Below, piece after piece: positions 32,039-40,171 of a stretch of 64,000 nt of DNA. Made by a program: the position numbers and the translations under genes. This DNA comes from Bradyrhizobium glycinis. Lineage in GTDB: Bacteria > Pseudomonadota > Alphaproteobacteria > Rhizobiales > Xanthobacteraceae. The first letter of the stretch is position 1, and each line of letters begins with the position of its first letter. The stretch covers positions 1 to 64,000 of the forward strand of contig NZ_JACCHQ010000022.1 in assembly GCF_016031655.1 (NCBI RefSeq), written 5' to 3'. The notes below the pieces were generated by a model. It was not told where the DNA came from and made no database searches. It worked only from the letters and a program-made list of their open reading frames with translations.

Positions 32039-33682
32039 ATGACCCAGCCCACATTTGCGACCCACGAGGTCTTCAACCAATCGCCGCCGTTCGAGGACGT
32101 CGATCTTTTCGCCGTGGACCGGCCGCTGGTCGAGGCGGTCAGGGCCAATGGCGGCGCGGCGGCAGAGCGCGAGCTCTCCGAGTTCGGCAGGCATTGGGGC
32201 TCGGCGGCGATGGCCGATCGCGGGCGGCTTGCGAACGAGAACACGCCGAAGCTGCGCAGCTTCGATGCCAAAGGCAATCGCCGCGACCAGGTCGAGTTTC
32301 ATCCCGCCTATCACGAGCTGATGGCGCACGGCGCCCATGCCGGCGTGCACAATTCCACCTGGACCGCAGATGGCAAGCCGGCGGGCGATGGCGCCGAGGT
32401 CATTCGCGCCGCAAAGTTCTACATGGCAGCCCAGATCGAGACCGGCCACCTCTGTCCGATCACGATGACGCGCGCCTCCGTCGGCGCGCTGGCGATGCAG
32501 CCCGACTTGCTCGCGCGGGTGATGCCTGTGCTGTCGACCAAGAGCTACGATCCGAGCTTTGCGCCGTGGTGGGGCAAGCGCGGCATGACGCTCGGCATGG
32601 GCATGACCGAGAAGCAGGGCGGCACCGACGTGCGCGCCAACATGACGCGTGCGGTGCGCGACGGGGACGGCTATCGCATCACCGGCCACAAATGGTTCAT
32701 GTCGGCGCCGATGTGCGATGCGTTCCTGGTGCTGGCCCAGGCCGAAGGCGGGCTGACCTGTTTCTTCATGCCGCGCTTCGCGCCGGATGGTTCGGTCAAC
32801 ACCATCCAGTTCCAGCGGCTGAAGGACAAGCTCGGCAACCGCTCCAATGCCTCGTCCGAGGTCGAGTTCGTCGGCGCCTATGCTGAAAGGGTCGGCGAGG
32901 AGGGCAAGGGCATCCGAACCATCATCCAGATGGTGCAGCTGACGCGACAGGATTGTGCGATCGCCTCGGTCGGCCTGATGCGCTCGGGGCTTGCGCATGC
33001 GCTGCACCACGCCCGGCACCGCAGCGTGTTCCAGAAGCATCTGGCCGATCAGCCCTTGATGCAGGCCGTGCTGTCGGACATGGCGCTGCATGTGGAGGCG
33101 AGCACGGCGCTGGTGATGCGGCTCTGCTGCGCCTTCGACCGCACGCCGCATGATGCGGCGGAAGCGGCCTATATGCGGCTGCTCACGCCCGCGATCAAAT
33201 ACTGGATCTGCAAGAGCGCGCCGCCGTTCCTGTTTGAGGCAATGGAGTGCCTCGGCGGGAACGGCTATGTCGAGGACGGCATTTTGGCGCGGCATTATCG
33301 CGAGTCGCCGGTCAACGCGATCTGGGAAGGCTCGGGCAACGTGATGTGCCTCGACGTGCTCCGCGCGCTCTCGCGTGAAGGCGAGGCGGCGATGGCGGTG
33401 CTGCAAGCGCTGGCGGCCGAGAGCAAGGGGCTGCCGGGGGCGGGCGAGGCGGTCAGCTTCATCGGCAAGACGTTTTTGCGCGCCGACGGCGAGCGCGTCG
33501 CGCGACTTGCGGTCGAGAAGCTGGCACTGCTTGCTGCGGCTGCGGCGCTCAATGGCGTGTCGCCGCGCCAGGCTGAGCTGTTTGCCGCGACGCGCCTCGC
33601 GACCAACCACGCCGGCATGTACGGCGCGGTCGAGCTCGACAGCGCCGATGTGCGCGCGCTGCTGGAGCGGGCGTTGCCGTGA
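32039..33682 (+). CDS. Acyl-CoA dehydrogenase family protein, AidB type
   Basis: This 547-residue flavoprotein matches the AidB subfamily, whose E. coli member binds DNA and is induced by alkylation damage, although its acyl-CoA dehydrogenase activity is weak. Segments such as FNQSPPFEDVDLFAVD at the N-terminus, GMGMTEKQGGTDVRAN (FAD-binding), HKWFMSAPMCDAF and ECLGGNGYVEDG (about residue 400) are typical. The length beyond 400 residues reflects the extra C-terminal helical domain seen in AidB. It starts 20 bases after the dipeptidase gene and overlaps the CPBP gene by four bases. No Ada box is visible. Confidence 0.92.
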   Translation: MTQPTFATHEVFNQSPPFEDVDLFAVDRPLVEAVRANGGAAAERELSEFGRHWGSAAMADRGRLANENTPKLRSFDAKGNRRDQVEFHPAYHELMAHGAHAGVHNSTWTADGKPAGDGAEVIRAAKFYMAAQIETGHLCPITMTRASVGALAMQPDLLARVMPVLSTKSYDPSFAPWWGKRGMTLGMGMTEKQGGTDVRANMTRAVRDGDGYRITGHKWFMSAPMCDAFLVLAQAEGGLTCFFMPRFAPDGSVNTIQFQRLKDKLGNRSNASSEVEFVGAYAERVGEEGKGIRTIIQMVQLTRQDCAIASVGLMRSGLAHALHHARHRSVFQKHLADQPLMQAVLSDMALHVEASTALVMRLCCAFDRTPHDAAEAAYMRLLTPAIKYWICKSAPPFLFEAMECLGGNGYVEDGILARHYRESPVNAIWEGSGNVMCLDVLRALSREGEAAMAVLQALAAESKGLPGAGEAVSFIGKTFLRADGERVARLAVEKLALLAAAAALNGVSPRQAELFAATRLATNHAGMYGAVELDSADVRALLERALP

Positions 33683-34470
33683 GTCTCCAAAACGAAAGCC
33701 TCCTGATGGACTCCCTCAATCCCGATCATCCGCCGCTGACCGAGACGCCCGCGGCGCCGCGCGTCTGGAAGTTCTGGGGCACGGCGCTGTGGGGCCTCTT
33801 CATCTTCGTTGCGATGTTCGTCGGGCAGATCGGTGCCGTGATTGTGCTGGCGGCGCTTCGTGGTCTTCCCATCGACCTCGCCTCGCTTCAGCTCGTCGGC
33901 CGCGAACCCCAGACGCTCGCGCTCTCGGTCATCATGGGGCTGCCGGCGACGTTGCTTGCGGTCTGGCTCGCCATTCGCATCAAGAAGGCCTCCTTCGTCG
34001 ACTATCTCGCGCTGCATTGGCCATCATGGAAGCAGCTGCTGTTCGGCGCCGTCGGCCTCATCCTGATCGTGCTGCTCTGGGAGACGATGTCGCGCGCGCT
34101 TGGCCGCGAGGCGACGCCGGGCTTCATGACCGATCTGTTGAAATCGGGCCGCGACAAGGGCGCCGCGCTGCTGCTGCTGGCCGCATTCGCGGTGGCGGCG
34201 CCGATGTCGGAAGAGGTGCTGGCGCGAGGCTTCCTCTACCGCGGCTGGTCGGCGAGCTTCTTGCGCGCACCCGGCGCGATCCTGCTGTCGTCGCTGGTCT
34301 GGACCGTGGTCCACCTGCAATATGACATGTATTTCCTCGCCGAGGTCTTCTGCATCGGCCTGTGGTTCGGCTTTATGCGCTACCGCGCCGGCTCGCTGTG
34401 GCTCACTATCGCGCTGCACGCGCTGAACAATCTCACAGCGGTGGTGCTGACGATGTGGCTGGGGAGCTAG
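33679..34470 (+). CDS. CPBP family intramembrane metalloprotease
   Basis: This 263-residue membrane protein belongs to the CPBP (CAAX-protease and bacteriocin-processing, Abi) family. The glutamate pair and downstream arginine of motif 1 are in SEEVLARGFLYRGW (about 175-190), His in VWTVVHLQYD (motif 2, near 215), and the C-terminal HALNNLTAV supplies His and Asn. About seven hydrophobic segments surround these. Bacterial roles vary (bacteriocin immunity, processing) and are unknown here. A GTG start overlaps the aidB stop by four bases (GTGA), giving translational coupling; an ATG nine codons later is an alternative. A family A repeat follows. Confidence 0.88.
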   Translation: MSLQNESLLMDSLNPDHPPLTETPAAPRVWKFWGTALWGLFIFVAMFVGQIGAVIVLAALRGLPIDLASLQLVGREPQTLALSVIMGLPATLLAVWLAIRIKKASFVDYLALHWPSWKQLLFGAVGLILIVLLWETMSRALGREATPGFMTDLLKSGRDKGAALLLLAAFAVAAPMSEEVLARGFLYRGWSASFLRAPGAILLSSLVWTVVHLQYDMYFLAEVFCIGLWFGFMRYRAGSLWLTIALHALNNLTAVVLTMWLGS

Positions 34471-34491
34471 CCCGGCGGCTGCCTCACACTC

Positions 34492-34578
34492 CGTCATTGC
34501 GAGCGCAGCGAAGCAATCCAGAATCTTTCCCCGCCGGCATTCTGGATTGCTTCGTCGCAAGGGCTCCTCGCAATGACG
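34492..34578. repeat. Palindromic intergenic repeat, family A, copy 4
   Basis: CGTCATTGCGAGCGCAGCG and CCTCGCAATGACG are the outer arms, with AAGCAATCCAGAATC / CATTCTGGATTGCTT inside. It lies in the 142 bases between the convergent CPBP protease and AEC transporter genes. Confidence 0.92.
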
Positions 34579-34612
34579 AGCCGAGAGAGATGTGCTCCCA
34601 ATGTCGAGCTAG

Positions 34613-35536
34613 CTAAGCCACCAGCGCGATCGCGATCGGCATCGTGATCGCGGCCAGGACCGTCTGCAGCGTGATGATCTGCGCGAGCAGCGGCGCGTCG
34701 CCGCCCATCTGGCGGGCCAGCACATAGGCGCTGGGCGAGGTCGGCACCGCCGCGCAGATCGCGACGATCGCAAGGCTGCTGCCCGACAGCCCGAACCAGG
34801 CGGCCAACACCAGCGCGAGCACGGGCATCAGGACCAGCTTGAACGCCACGCCGAGGCCAGCGCCCAGGCTCGGATGCAGCAGGCCCTTAAGCTGCAAGCC
34901 CGCGCCGGTCACGAGCAGGCCGATGGCGAGCGAGGAGCGGCCGAGCGCGTCCGCCACCTCGTGCCAGATTCTTGGCAGCGGCAGATGGACGGCATTTATG
35001 ACGAGGCCGATGGCGCAGGCCCAGATCAGCGGATTGCGGATTACCGTCATGACGATGGCGCGCACCGACTGCTTTTCGGGCGAAGCATAGTGCGCGAGCA
35101 CCGCGACGCTGAACACGTTGACCAGCGGAATGATCGCGACCATCGCCACCGAAGCCAGCGCCAGCCCGACATCGCCGAACATGTTGGCGGCGACGGAGAG
35201 GGCGACATAGGTCTGCCAGCGCGTCGCACCCTGGAAGATCGACGTGAAGGCGGGGCCGTCAATGTCGAGCCGGGACAGAGCCGGGCGCAATGCGAGGCAA
35301 AGCAGCGACATCGCCAGCGCCGACAGCAGCAGCGCGCCGCCAACGCCTGCGACCGGAACTTTCGTAAGGTCCGCCTTCACCAGCGTCTGGATCAGTAGCA
35401 TTGGAAACAGCACGAAATAGGTCAGCCGCTCCAGCCCGTGCCACTGCGTATCCAGCCGCATCAGGCTATGCCTGAGCACCACACCGAGCACGATGAGGAT
35501 GAAGACAGGCAGCAGCGCCGTGATGACGACGGCCAT
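34613..35536 (-). CDS. AEC family transporter (auxin efflux carrier fold)
   Basis: This 307-residue membrane protein has about ten hydrophobic segments in the bile-acid/auxin carrier arrangement. The N-terminal LPVFILIVLGVVLR and the TSIFQGATRWQTY loop are typical of the AEC family, whose bacterial members move carboxylates such as malate or malonate. The substrate cannot be assigned. It starts only five bases past the ruvX stop on the same strand, so it probably shares a transcript with ruvX, though the functions appear unrelated. Confidence 0.9.
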   Translation of the reverse strand: MAVVITALLPVFILIVLGVVLRHSLMRLDTQWHGLERLTYFVLFPMLLIQTLVKADLTKVPVAGVGGALLLSALAMSLLCLALRPALSRLDIDGPAFTSIFQGATRWQTYVALSVAANMFGDVGLALASVAMVAIIPLVNVFSVAVLAHYASPEKQSVRAIVMTVIRNPLIWACAIGLVINAVHLPLPRIWHEVADALGRSSLAIGLLVTGAGLQLKGLLHPSLGAGLGVAFKLVLMPVLALVLAAWFGLSGSSLAIVAICAAVPTSPSAYVLARQMGGDAPLLAQIITLQTVLAAITMPIAIALVA

Positions 35537-35540
35537 GGGA

Positions 35541-36026
35541 TCAGCCGGGTCCGGTGCGCAGGTTCGCCAGGCGATCGAGCGCGCCTTGCAGGATGAAGAT
35601 CGCGGCGTGCTCGTCGATCACCTCGGCGCGCTTGGCACGGCTGACGTCCATGCCGATCAGCTCGCGCTCGACCGCCGCGGTCGAAAGGCGCTCGTCCCAG
35701 AGACCGATGGGCAGCGTAGTCAATCCGGCCAGATTTCGCGCGAAGGCGCGGGTCGATTGCGCGCGCGGGCCTTCGCTGCCGTCCATGTTGATCGGCAGGC
35801 CGAGCACGAAGCCGACCACCTTGCGCTCGGTTGCGATGGCCAGCAGCCTGGCGGCGTCCTGCTTGAACTGCTTGCGCTGGATCGTCTCGACGCCGGTCGC
35901 CAGCCGCCGGTCCGGGTCGGACACGGCGACACCGATGGTCTTGGTGCCGAGATCGAGCCCGATGAGCGCGCCGCGCGCGGGCCAGTGGGTTGCAGCATCG
36001 ATGAGAGGCAGGATAGGAGCCGGCAT
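35541..36026 (-). CDS. ruvX: RuvX/YqgF family RNase H-fold nuclease
   Basis: This 161-residue protein belongs to the essential YqgF/RuvX family, first called a putative Holliday junction resolvase and now linked to 16S rRNA 5'-end maturation. The RNase H-like core shows IGLDLGTKTIGVAVSD with the first catalytic Asp, VLGLPINMDGSEG, LWDERLST and VIDEHAA with the last acidic residue. The ATG at 36026 gives normal length, while the frame runs open for another 300 bases upstream. It is divergent from a small membrane protein gene and followed closely by the AEC transporter gene. Confidence 0.94.
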   Translation of the reverse strand: MPAPILPLIDAATHWPARGALIGLDLGTKTIGVAVSDPDRRLATGVETIQRKQFKQDAARLLAIATERKVVGFVLGLPINMDGSEGPRAQSTRAFARNLAGLTTLPIGLWDERLSTAAVERELIGMDVSRAKRAEVIDEHAAIFILQGALDRLANLRTGPG

Positions 36027-36073
36027 GGCTTTAGCGCATATCACGCGTCGCGCCGCGGGGTGAACTGGTAACC

Positions 36074-36289
36074 ATGGATGCACTGACACTATTCGGCCTG
36101 TTTGCCGTGACGGCGATGCTGGTCTGCTATGCCCTGGAGGATCGCAGCCACTGGTTCGTGCTGCTGTTCGCCACGTCCTGCGCGCTCGGTTCGGCCTATG
36201 GCTTCCTGCAAGGCGCCTGGCCGTTCGGCCTCGTCGAGGCGATCTGGGCCGTCGTGGCATTGCGGCGCTGGCAACTGAGGCCGCGGTGA
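36074..36289 (+). CDS. Small conserved membrane protein (71 residues)
   Basis: A 71-residue protein with two to three hydrophobic segments (LTLFGLFAVTAMLVCYAL and FVLLFATSCALGSAYGFL, then FGLVEAIWAVVALRRW) separated by a charged LEDRSHW turn. Similar small unnamed membrane proteins are conserved in Bradyrhizobium-like genomes, often beside ruvX. The function is unknown. The ATG at 36074 is 47 bases from the ruvX start, and no clear ribosome-binding site is seen apart from GGTAACC. Confidence 0.75.
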   Translation: MDALTLFGLFAVTAMLVCYALEDRSHWFVLLFATSCALGSAYGFLQGAWPFGLVEAIWAVVALRRWQLRPR

Positions 36290-36345
36290 CGGAGGGGTGG
36301 GCGAGGGGCCTGCCGCGCGGCAAGCGGCTCCTCGCCCGGTCTCAG

Positions 36346-37281
36346 TCAGCGGATCGCAATCGGGTTGATCATCGCCTGCACGCCGCCGGTCCAGCGCGGC
36401 TGGCCCAGCACGAACAGGAATTCGTAGCCCTTGTCCCGGGCGAGCGCCGCGGTGTCCATGTTCTCGAGGATATAGGTCCCGTTCATCGCGAGCAGGATCT
36501 GGTGGACCTCGAACACGGTCTTGCCTTCGAACGGAAGGACCTCGAGCCCCCAGGTGTCGGCGCCGACCGCGACGACGCCCTTGCCGGTGAGGTACTTCGC
36601 GCCTTCGACGCCGAGGCCGGGCTCGCCGGCCGAGTAGCGTTTGTCGTCTTTGCCGATCAGGCTGAGCCAGCCGGTGTGGAAGATGACGACATCGCCCTGG
36701 CGGATCTCGACGTTCTGCTGCTTGGCGGCTTCCTCGATCTCCTTGACGTTGAAGGCGGTGCCTTCCTTCACCACGTCGGTCTTGAAATAGGCGGCCATGT
36801 CGAGCAGCACACCGCGGGTCACCATCGGCGGCACCTTCTCGATGCCGAGCTTCTTCAAGCCATTGGGATCGGCGAAATCGGCCAGCTTGTTGCCGTTGTA
36901 ATAGACGTGCTCGATGCCGAGATGGCCGAGCCCGTCGAGCTGGCTGCCGATGCCGACCCAGGTGTCGAGGATGTCGTCGTTGTAGGTCGCCTTGTTGGGG
37001 CCGAGACCCGGGCTGCCGGCCTGTCCCGGCTGCACGATGGTGATCTTGTAGGTGCGCGGCGGGTAGGCGGGCGTCTGCGGTGTCACGGGGATGCCGAGGG
37101 CGTAGGTCTTGCCGGTCTTTACAAGCGATGCCGCCTTCACCACGAGCTCGGGCGTCATGTAGTTGGCGGCGCCGATCTCGTCGTTCGGCCCCCATTTCGA
37201 TTTGGTCCAGTCCTGTGCGCTTGCAGTCCCTGAAATCGCCGACAACGCAGCGACGCAGCACAACACGAGCGTATTGCGCAT
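36346..37281 (-). CDS. Exported cyclase-family protein (kynurenine formamidase-like fold)
   Basis: The product (311 residues) has the cyclase/KynB fold, shown by NYMTPELVVKAASLVKTGK, VGIGSQLDGLGHLG and IRQGDVVIFHTGW. In typical metal-dependent members the central motif is HTHxDxxxH; here the region reads GSQLDGLGH, so the first two histidines are replaced. This matches a known subclass whose activity is undefined. A signal peptide (MRNTLVLCCVAALSAISGTASA) sends it to the periplasm. The ATG at 37281 follows GGGAGG; a TTG directly before it is less likely. It is transcribed alone, between the small membrane protein gene and the lysR gene. Confidence 0.85.
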   Translation of the reverse strand: MRNTLVLCCVAALSAISGTASAQDWTKSKWGPNDEIGAANYMTPELVVKAASLVKTGKTYALGIPVTPQTPAYPPRTYKITIVQPGQAGSPGLGPNKATYNDDILDTWVGIGSQLDGLGHLGIEHVYYNGNKLADFADPNGLKKLGIEKVPPMVTRGVLLDMAAYFKTDVVKEGTAFNVKEIEEAAKQQNVEIRQGDVVIFHTGWLSLIGKDDKRYSAGEPGLGVEGAKYLTGKGVVAVGADTWGLEVLPFEGKTVFEVHQILLAMNGTYILENMDTAALARDKGYEFLFVLGQPRWTGGVQAMINPIAIR

Positions 37282-37482
37282 CAATAGTCCTCCCGATGTT
37301 TTCTGCCGATGTTTTGGCTTCGTTGATGGTTTCGCGCTGGCCAGTCACTCATCCTAACGTAGAAGAAGCGCGGGCATCAAAGCTTTTCGAAGTGCTGCGC
37401 TGCGATGGCAGAACGCAGCGCGGATCGATTCAAACGCGATGGATTTGTGGCGAATTTCGTGGCGTGGAACGTTGGCGCTCCG

Positions 37483-38373
37483 TCAGGCTGCGATGACGTC
37501 CTCATCCTTTCTCAGGCAGTCGGCAAAACCGCTCAGCGCGCTATATTGATGTCCGGCGCGGCGCTGGATGAAGAGTGTCTCGACACGTGCATGCGACGGG
37601 CTCAGCGTGTGGACGGCGACGGCGCCGTTCATCGCACTGCGTTCCACGACGGCGCGCGGCAGCAGCGTCACGCCCATATCGGCGGCGACGCAGCCGATCA
37701 TGCCGTCGAGCGTGCCGAGCTCGAAGCGCGCCGCCGACGGCCAGCCGAATTCGACGAAGATCTGTTCGAGCCGCTGGCGATAGGTGCAGCCGGTGCGGAA
37801 CACCAGCGCGGTCGGACCCGATTCCGGCGTGCCGGCGCGCAGCTCGGCGAGCGAAGCCCAGCGGCGCGCGCTGACCAGCACCAGCTCTTCGCGGAACGCG
37901 CTCGTCGCGATGAGGTCGTCATGCGCGATGGGCCCTGCGACGAAGGCGCCGTCGAGCGTGCCGTCGAGCACAAAGGCGACGAGGTCGGCGGTCGGCGCGG
38001 TGCGCAAGGAAAGGCGCACGGCCGGGAAGCGGCGGTGGAAATCGGCAAGCAGCGGCGGCAGCCGCACCGCGGCCGTGGTCTCCATCGATCCGATCGCGAG
38101 CGGTCCTTTCGGCTCGCCATCGTCGCGCGCGGCGAGCAAGGCTTCGCGCGACAGCGCCGCCATCCTTTGCGCATAGGGGAGCAGGCGCTTGCCGGCACCG
38201 GTCAGCGTCATGCCGCGCGAGTGCCGCTCGAACAGCGGCGTGCCGATCTCCGCCTCCAGCGCCTTCACCCGCTGGGTGACGTTCGACTGCACCGTGTTGA
38301 GCTCTTCGGCGGCGCGGGTGATGCCGCCGGTGCGGGCGACCGCGGCGAAGGTCTTGAAATCGCTGAGTTCCAT
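37483..38373 (-). CDS. LysR family transcriptional regulator
   Basis: This 296-residue regulator has the LysR winged helix (MELSDFKTFAAVARTGGITRAAEELNTVQSNVTQRVKALE, residues 1-40 in two halves) and a periplasmic-binding-like effector domain from about residue 90. The first start in the frame would be at 38409, but the helix-turn-helix begins properly at the ATG at 38373. It is divergent from a nitronate monooxygenase gene with a T-N11-A type palindrome between, so it most likely regulates that gene. Its YtlI/GltC-like effector is unknown. Confidence 0.92.
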   Translation of the reverse strand: MELSDFKTFAAVARTGGITRAAEELNTVQSNVTQRVKALEAEIGTPLFERHSRGMTLTGAGKRLLPYAQRMAALSREALLAARDDGEPKGPLAIGSMETTAAVRLPPLLADFHRRFPAVRLSLRTAPTADLVAFVLDGTLDGAFVAGPIAHDDLIATSAFREELVLVSARRWASLAELRAGTPESGPTALVFRTGCTYRQRLEQIFVEFGWPSAARFELGTLDGMIGCVAADMGVTLLPRAVVERSAMNGAVAVHTLSPSHARVETLFIQRRAGHQYSALSGFADCLRKDEDVIAA

Positions 38374-38411
38374 GGCGTCGTTTCGCTTTTGAGATGGCAG
38401 CGTTCGCAATA

Positions 38412-38428
38412 ATTCAATTTTCGAGAAT
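38412..38428. promoter_or_regulatory. Possible LysR box (T-N11-A palindrome)
   Basis: ATTC, nine bases, GAAT lies 38 bases from the lysR start and 45 bases from the nitronate monooxygenase start. This fits the T-N11-A LysR consensus. A direct repeat GGCTAGTC / GCTAGTC follows immediately on the right. Confidence 0.5.
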
Positions 38429-38473
38429 GCTAGTCCTGGCTAGTCTCGTTGTCCAGATTGGGGAGACAAAACA

Positions 38474-39451
38474 ATGTCGATCAGCACGCCTCTATCAGCG
38501 CTCCTGGGCATCGAGCATCCGATTCTGCTGGCGCCGATGGACCTCGTCGCCGGAGCGCGCCTCACGATGGCGGTCAGCGCAGCAGGCGGCTTCGGCATTC
38601 TCGGCGGGGGCTATGGCGATCGGGCCTGGCTCGAAGCCGAGACCGCGAAGCTGAAGCAGTTCGCTGGTCCGTTCGGCATCGGCTTCATTACCTGGTGCCT
38701 AGCGGAGCAGCCTGAGCTCCTCGATATCGCGCTCGCTGCGCGGCCCCGCGCCATCATGCTGTCCTTCGGCGATCCAAAGCTGTTCGCATCGCGCATCAAG
38801 GCGACCGGCGCTCGGTTGATCTGCCAGGTGCAGGACGAAGCCTCGGCGCAACAGGCGCTTGACGCCGGCGCGGACATTCTCGTCGCGCAGGGTACCGAGG
38901 CTGGTGGTCACGGCACCGACCGCGCCCTCATCGACGTCGTGCCGGCGGTTATCGATCTGGCCGCTGGCCGCGTGCCCGTCGTTGCCGCGGGCGGTCTTGC
39001 CGATGGCCGCGGGCTGGCGGCGATGATGATGCTCGGCGCGTCGGGTGTCCTGCTGGGCACGCGTTTCTACGCCAGCCTCGAAGCCGACGGAGCGGACGAG
39101 GCAAAGAAGCGACTCTGCGCGGCAGGCAGCGGAAGCACCGTCCGCAGCATCATTTTTGACCTGTCGAAGGATCATGTCTGGCCGGCGCCGTTCACCGGGC
39201 GATGTCTCATCAACGACCACACGCGGCGCTGGCTCGGCCACGAGGTCGAGATGATGCAGAATCTGAAGACGGTTGCTGCCGAATATGCGGCTGCCAGGGC
39301 CGCCCGCAATTATGACATCGCGGCTATCAGCGCCGGCCAAGGCGTTGGGCTGATCCATGATATTCCACCCGCGGCCGAGATCGTCGACCGGATCGTCACG
39401 GAAGCCGAGCAGCTTCTGCTCGGACGCCGCAATTTCGTCAGCGCGGTATAG
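38474..39451 (+). CDS. Nitronate monooxygenase (2-nitropropane dioxygenase family)
   Basis: This 325-residue FMN-dependent TIM-barrel enzyme oxidises alkyl nitronates such as propionate-3-nitronate to carbonyls and nitrite. Diagnostic features are LLAPMDLVAGARLTMAVSAAGG near residue 18, ILVAQGTEAGGHG (His-containing FMN loop, about 140), the PVVAAGGLADGRG phosphate loop and MMMLGASGVLLGTRF. The C-terminal SAGQGVGLIHDIPPAAEI segment is the conserved family tail. It is divergent from a LysR regulator and probably induced by nitro compounds. A remnant of a second copy's tail follows. Confidence 0.93.
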   Translation: MSISTPLSALLGIEHPILLAPMDLVAGARLTMAVSAAGGFGILGGGYGDRAWLEAETAKLKQFAGPFGIGFITWCLAEQPELLDIALAARPRAIMLSFGDPKLFASRIKATGARLICQVQDEASAQQALDAGADILVAQGTEAGGHGTDRALIDVVPAVIDLAAGRVPVVAAGGLADGRGLAAMMMLGASGVLLGTRFYASLEADGADEAKKRLCAAGSGSTVRSIIFDLSKDHVWPAPFTGRCLINDHTRRWLGHEVEMMQNLKTVAAEYAAARAARNYDIAAISAGQGVGLIHDIPPAAEIVDRIVTEAEQLLLGRRNFVSAV

Positions 39452-39462
39452 ACGACGGTACG

Positions 39463-39579
39463 ATGCGCAATCTCCGGGCGGGGCAGGCAATTGCGCTCGG
39501 CCGTGGGCTGCCGGCCGCCGAGCTGGCCCGGAATCTTGCCAGATCGGCGCTGGCACGCATGAAAGCGCTCTCCAGCTAG
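39463..39579 (+). pseudogene. Remnant tail of a second nitronate monooxygenase
   Basis: Thirty-eight codons starting at an ATG encode RAGQAIALGRGLPAAELARN followed by LARSALARMKALSS and a stop. This aligns with the family C-terminal tail, as in SAGQGVGLIHDIPPAAEI of the intact gene just before it, but it is closer to other family members than to that neighbour. No upstream catalytic part remains. It is best read as the end of a decayed or recombined second gene. A short expressed peptide cannot be excluded. Confidence 0.6.
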
Positions 39580-39656
39580 ACCCCCAGCGCCGGTTGCGGC
39601 GCAAAACCGGCCTCTGCTATACGGCACATAGGTTTTGCCGTAAGAGGCCTTATATA

Positions 39657-39944
39657 ATGTCCGTCGACGCCGCTACCGTCCGCCGCATCGCGCATCTGGC
39701 GCGCATCGCGGTCTCCGAGGACGAGGTTCCGCACCTGCAGGGCGAGCTCAACGCCATGCTCGCTTTCGTCGAGCAGCTCTCCGAGGTCAATGTCGAGGGC
39801 GTGGAGCCGATGACCTCGGTCACCCCGATGCAGATGAAGAAGCGGCAGGACGTGGTCGATGACGGCGAGATCGCCGACGATATCGTTGCCAACGCGCCGG
39901 CGACCGAAGGTCACTTCTTCCTGGTGCCGAAGGTCGTTGAATAA
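39657..39944 (+). CDS. gatC: Asp/Glu-tRNA(Asn/Gln) amidotransferase subunit C
   Basis: This 95-residue GatC is the belt-like linker that wraps GatA and GatB in the amidotransferase, which turns Glu-tRNA(Gln) or Asp-tRNA(Asn) into the correct aminoacyl-tRNA. The family signature VRRIAHLARIAVSEDE and the C-terminal FFLVPKVVE are typical. The ATG at 39657 gives normal size. It heads the gat operon; a small gene follows 14 bases after it, before gatA. Confidence 0.95.
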   Translation: MSVDAATVRRIAHLARIAVSEDEVPHLQGELNAMLAFVEQLSEVNVEGVEPMTSVTPMQMKKRQDVVDDGEIADDIVANAPATEGHFFLVPKVVE

Positions 39945-39958
39945 ACAGGTTAGGTCCG

Positions 39959-40171
39959 ATGTGCCTGCTTTGCGACGATGAGAAGGCCTATCAGGCCTAC
40001 ATGAATTACCTCGACAAGATGGAGCGGCAGGGCAAGGCTGCCGACCCCGACGTCGCCGTCAATGCCGTGCTCGACGAGATCGAGGCGGCTGCGAAAGCCG
40101 CCGCCAAAAAAGACGACCCAGCCGACGACAAGACCCTGTCTCCGTTCTTCTGCAGCCCGATCAATAAATGA
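39959..40171 (+). CDS. Small hypothetical protein between gatC and gatA
   Basis: A 70-residue acidic, helical protein that starts MCLLCDDEKAYQAYMNYLDK and ends FFCSPINK, with a CLLC pair at residues 2-5 and a third cysteine near the end. The alanine/lysine-rich middle (AAAKAAAKKDD) is probably a flexible helix. Its stop overlaps the gatA ATG by four bases, so it is translationally coupled with the amidotransferase. I recognise no domain. Coupling inside the gat operon suggests a role in aminoacyl-tRNA metabolism, but this is inference only. Confidence 0.75.
   Translation: MCLLCDDEKAYQAYMNYLDKMERQGKAADPDVAVNAVLDEIEAAAKAAAKKDDPADDKTLSPFFCSPINK

Noticed and set aside
31985..33610. 541-codon open frame antisense to the AidB-like gene
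   Set aside because: It mirrors a well-supported gene and is rich in Arg and His, which is typical of a shadow frame.
33679..34470. Abortive-infection (phage defence) gene because of the 'Abi' family name
   Set aside because: CPBP proteins are often mislabelled as Abi. No defence neighbours are present here.
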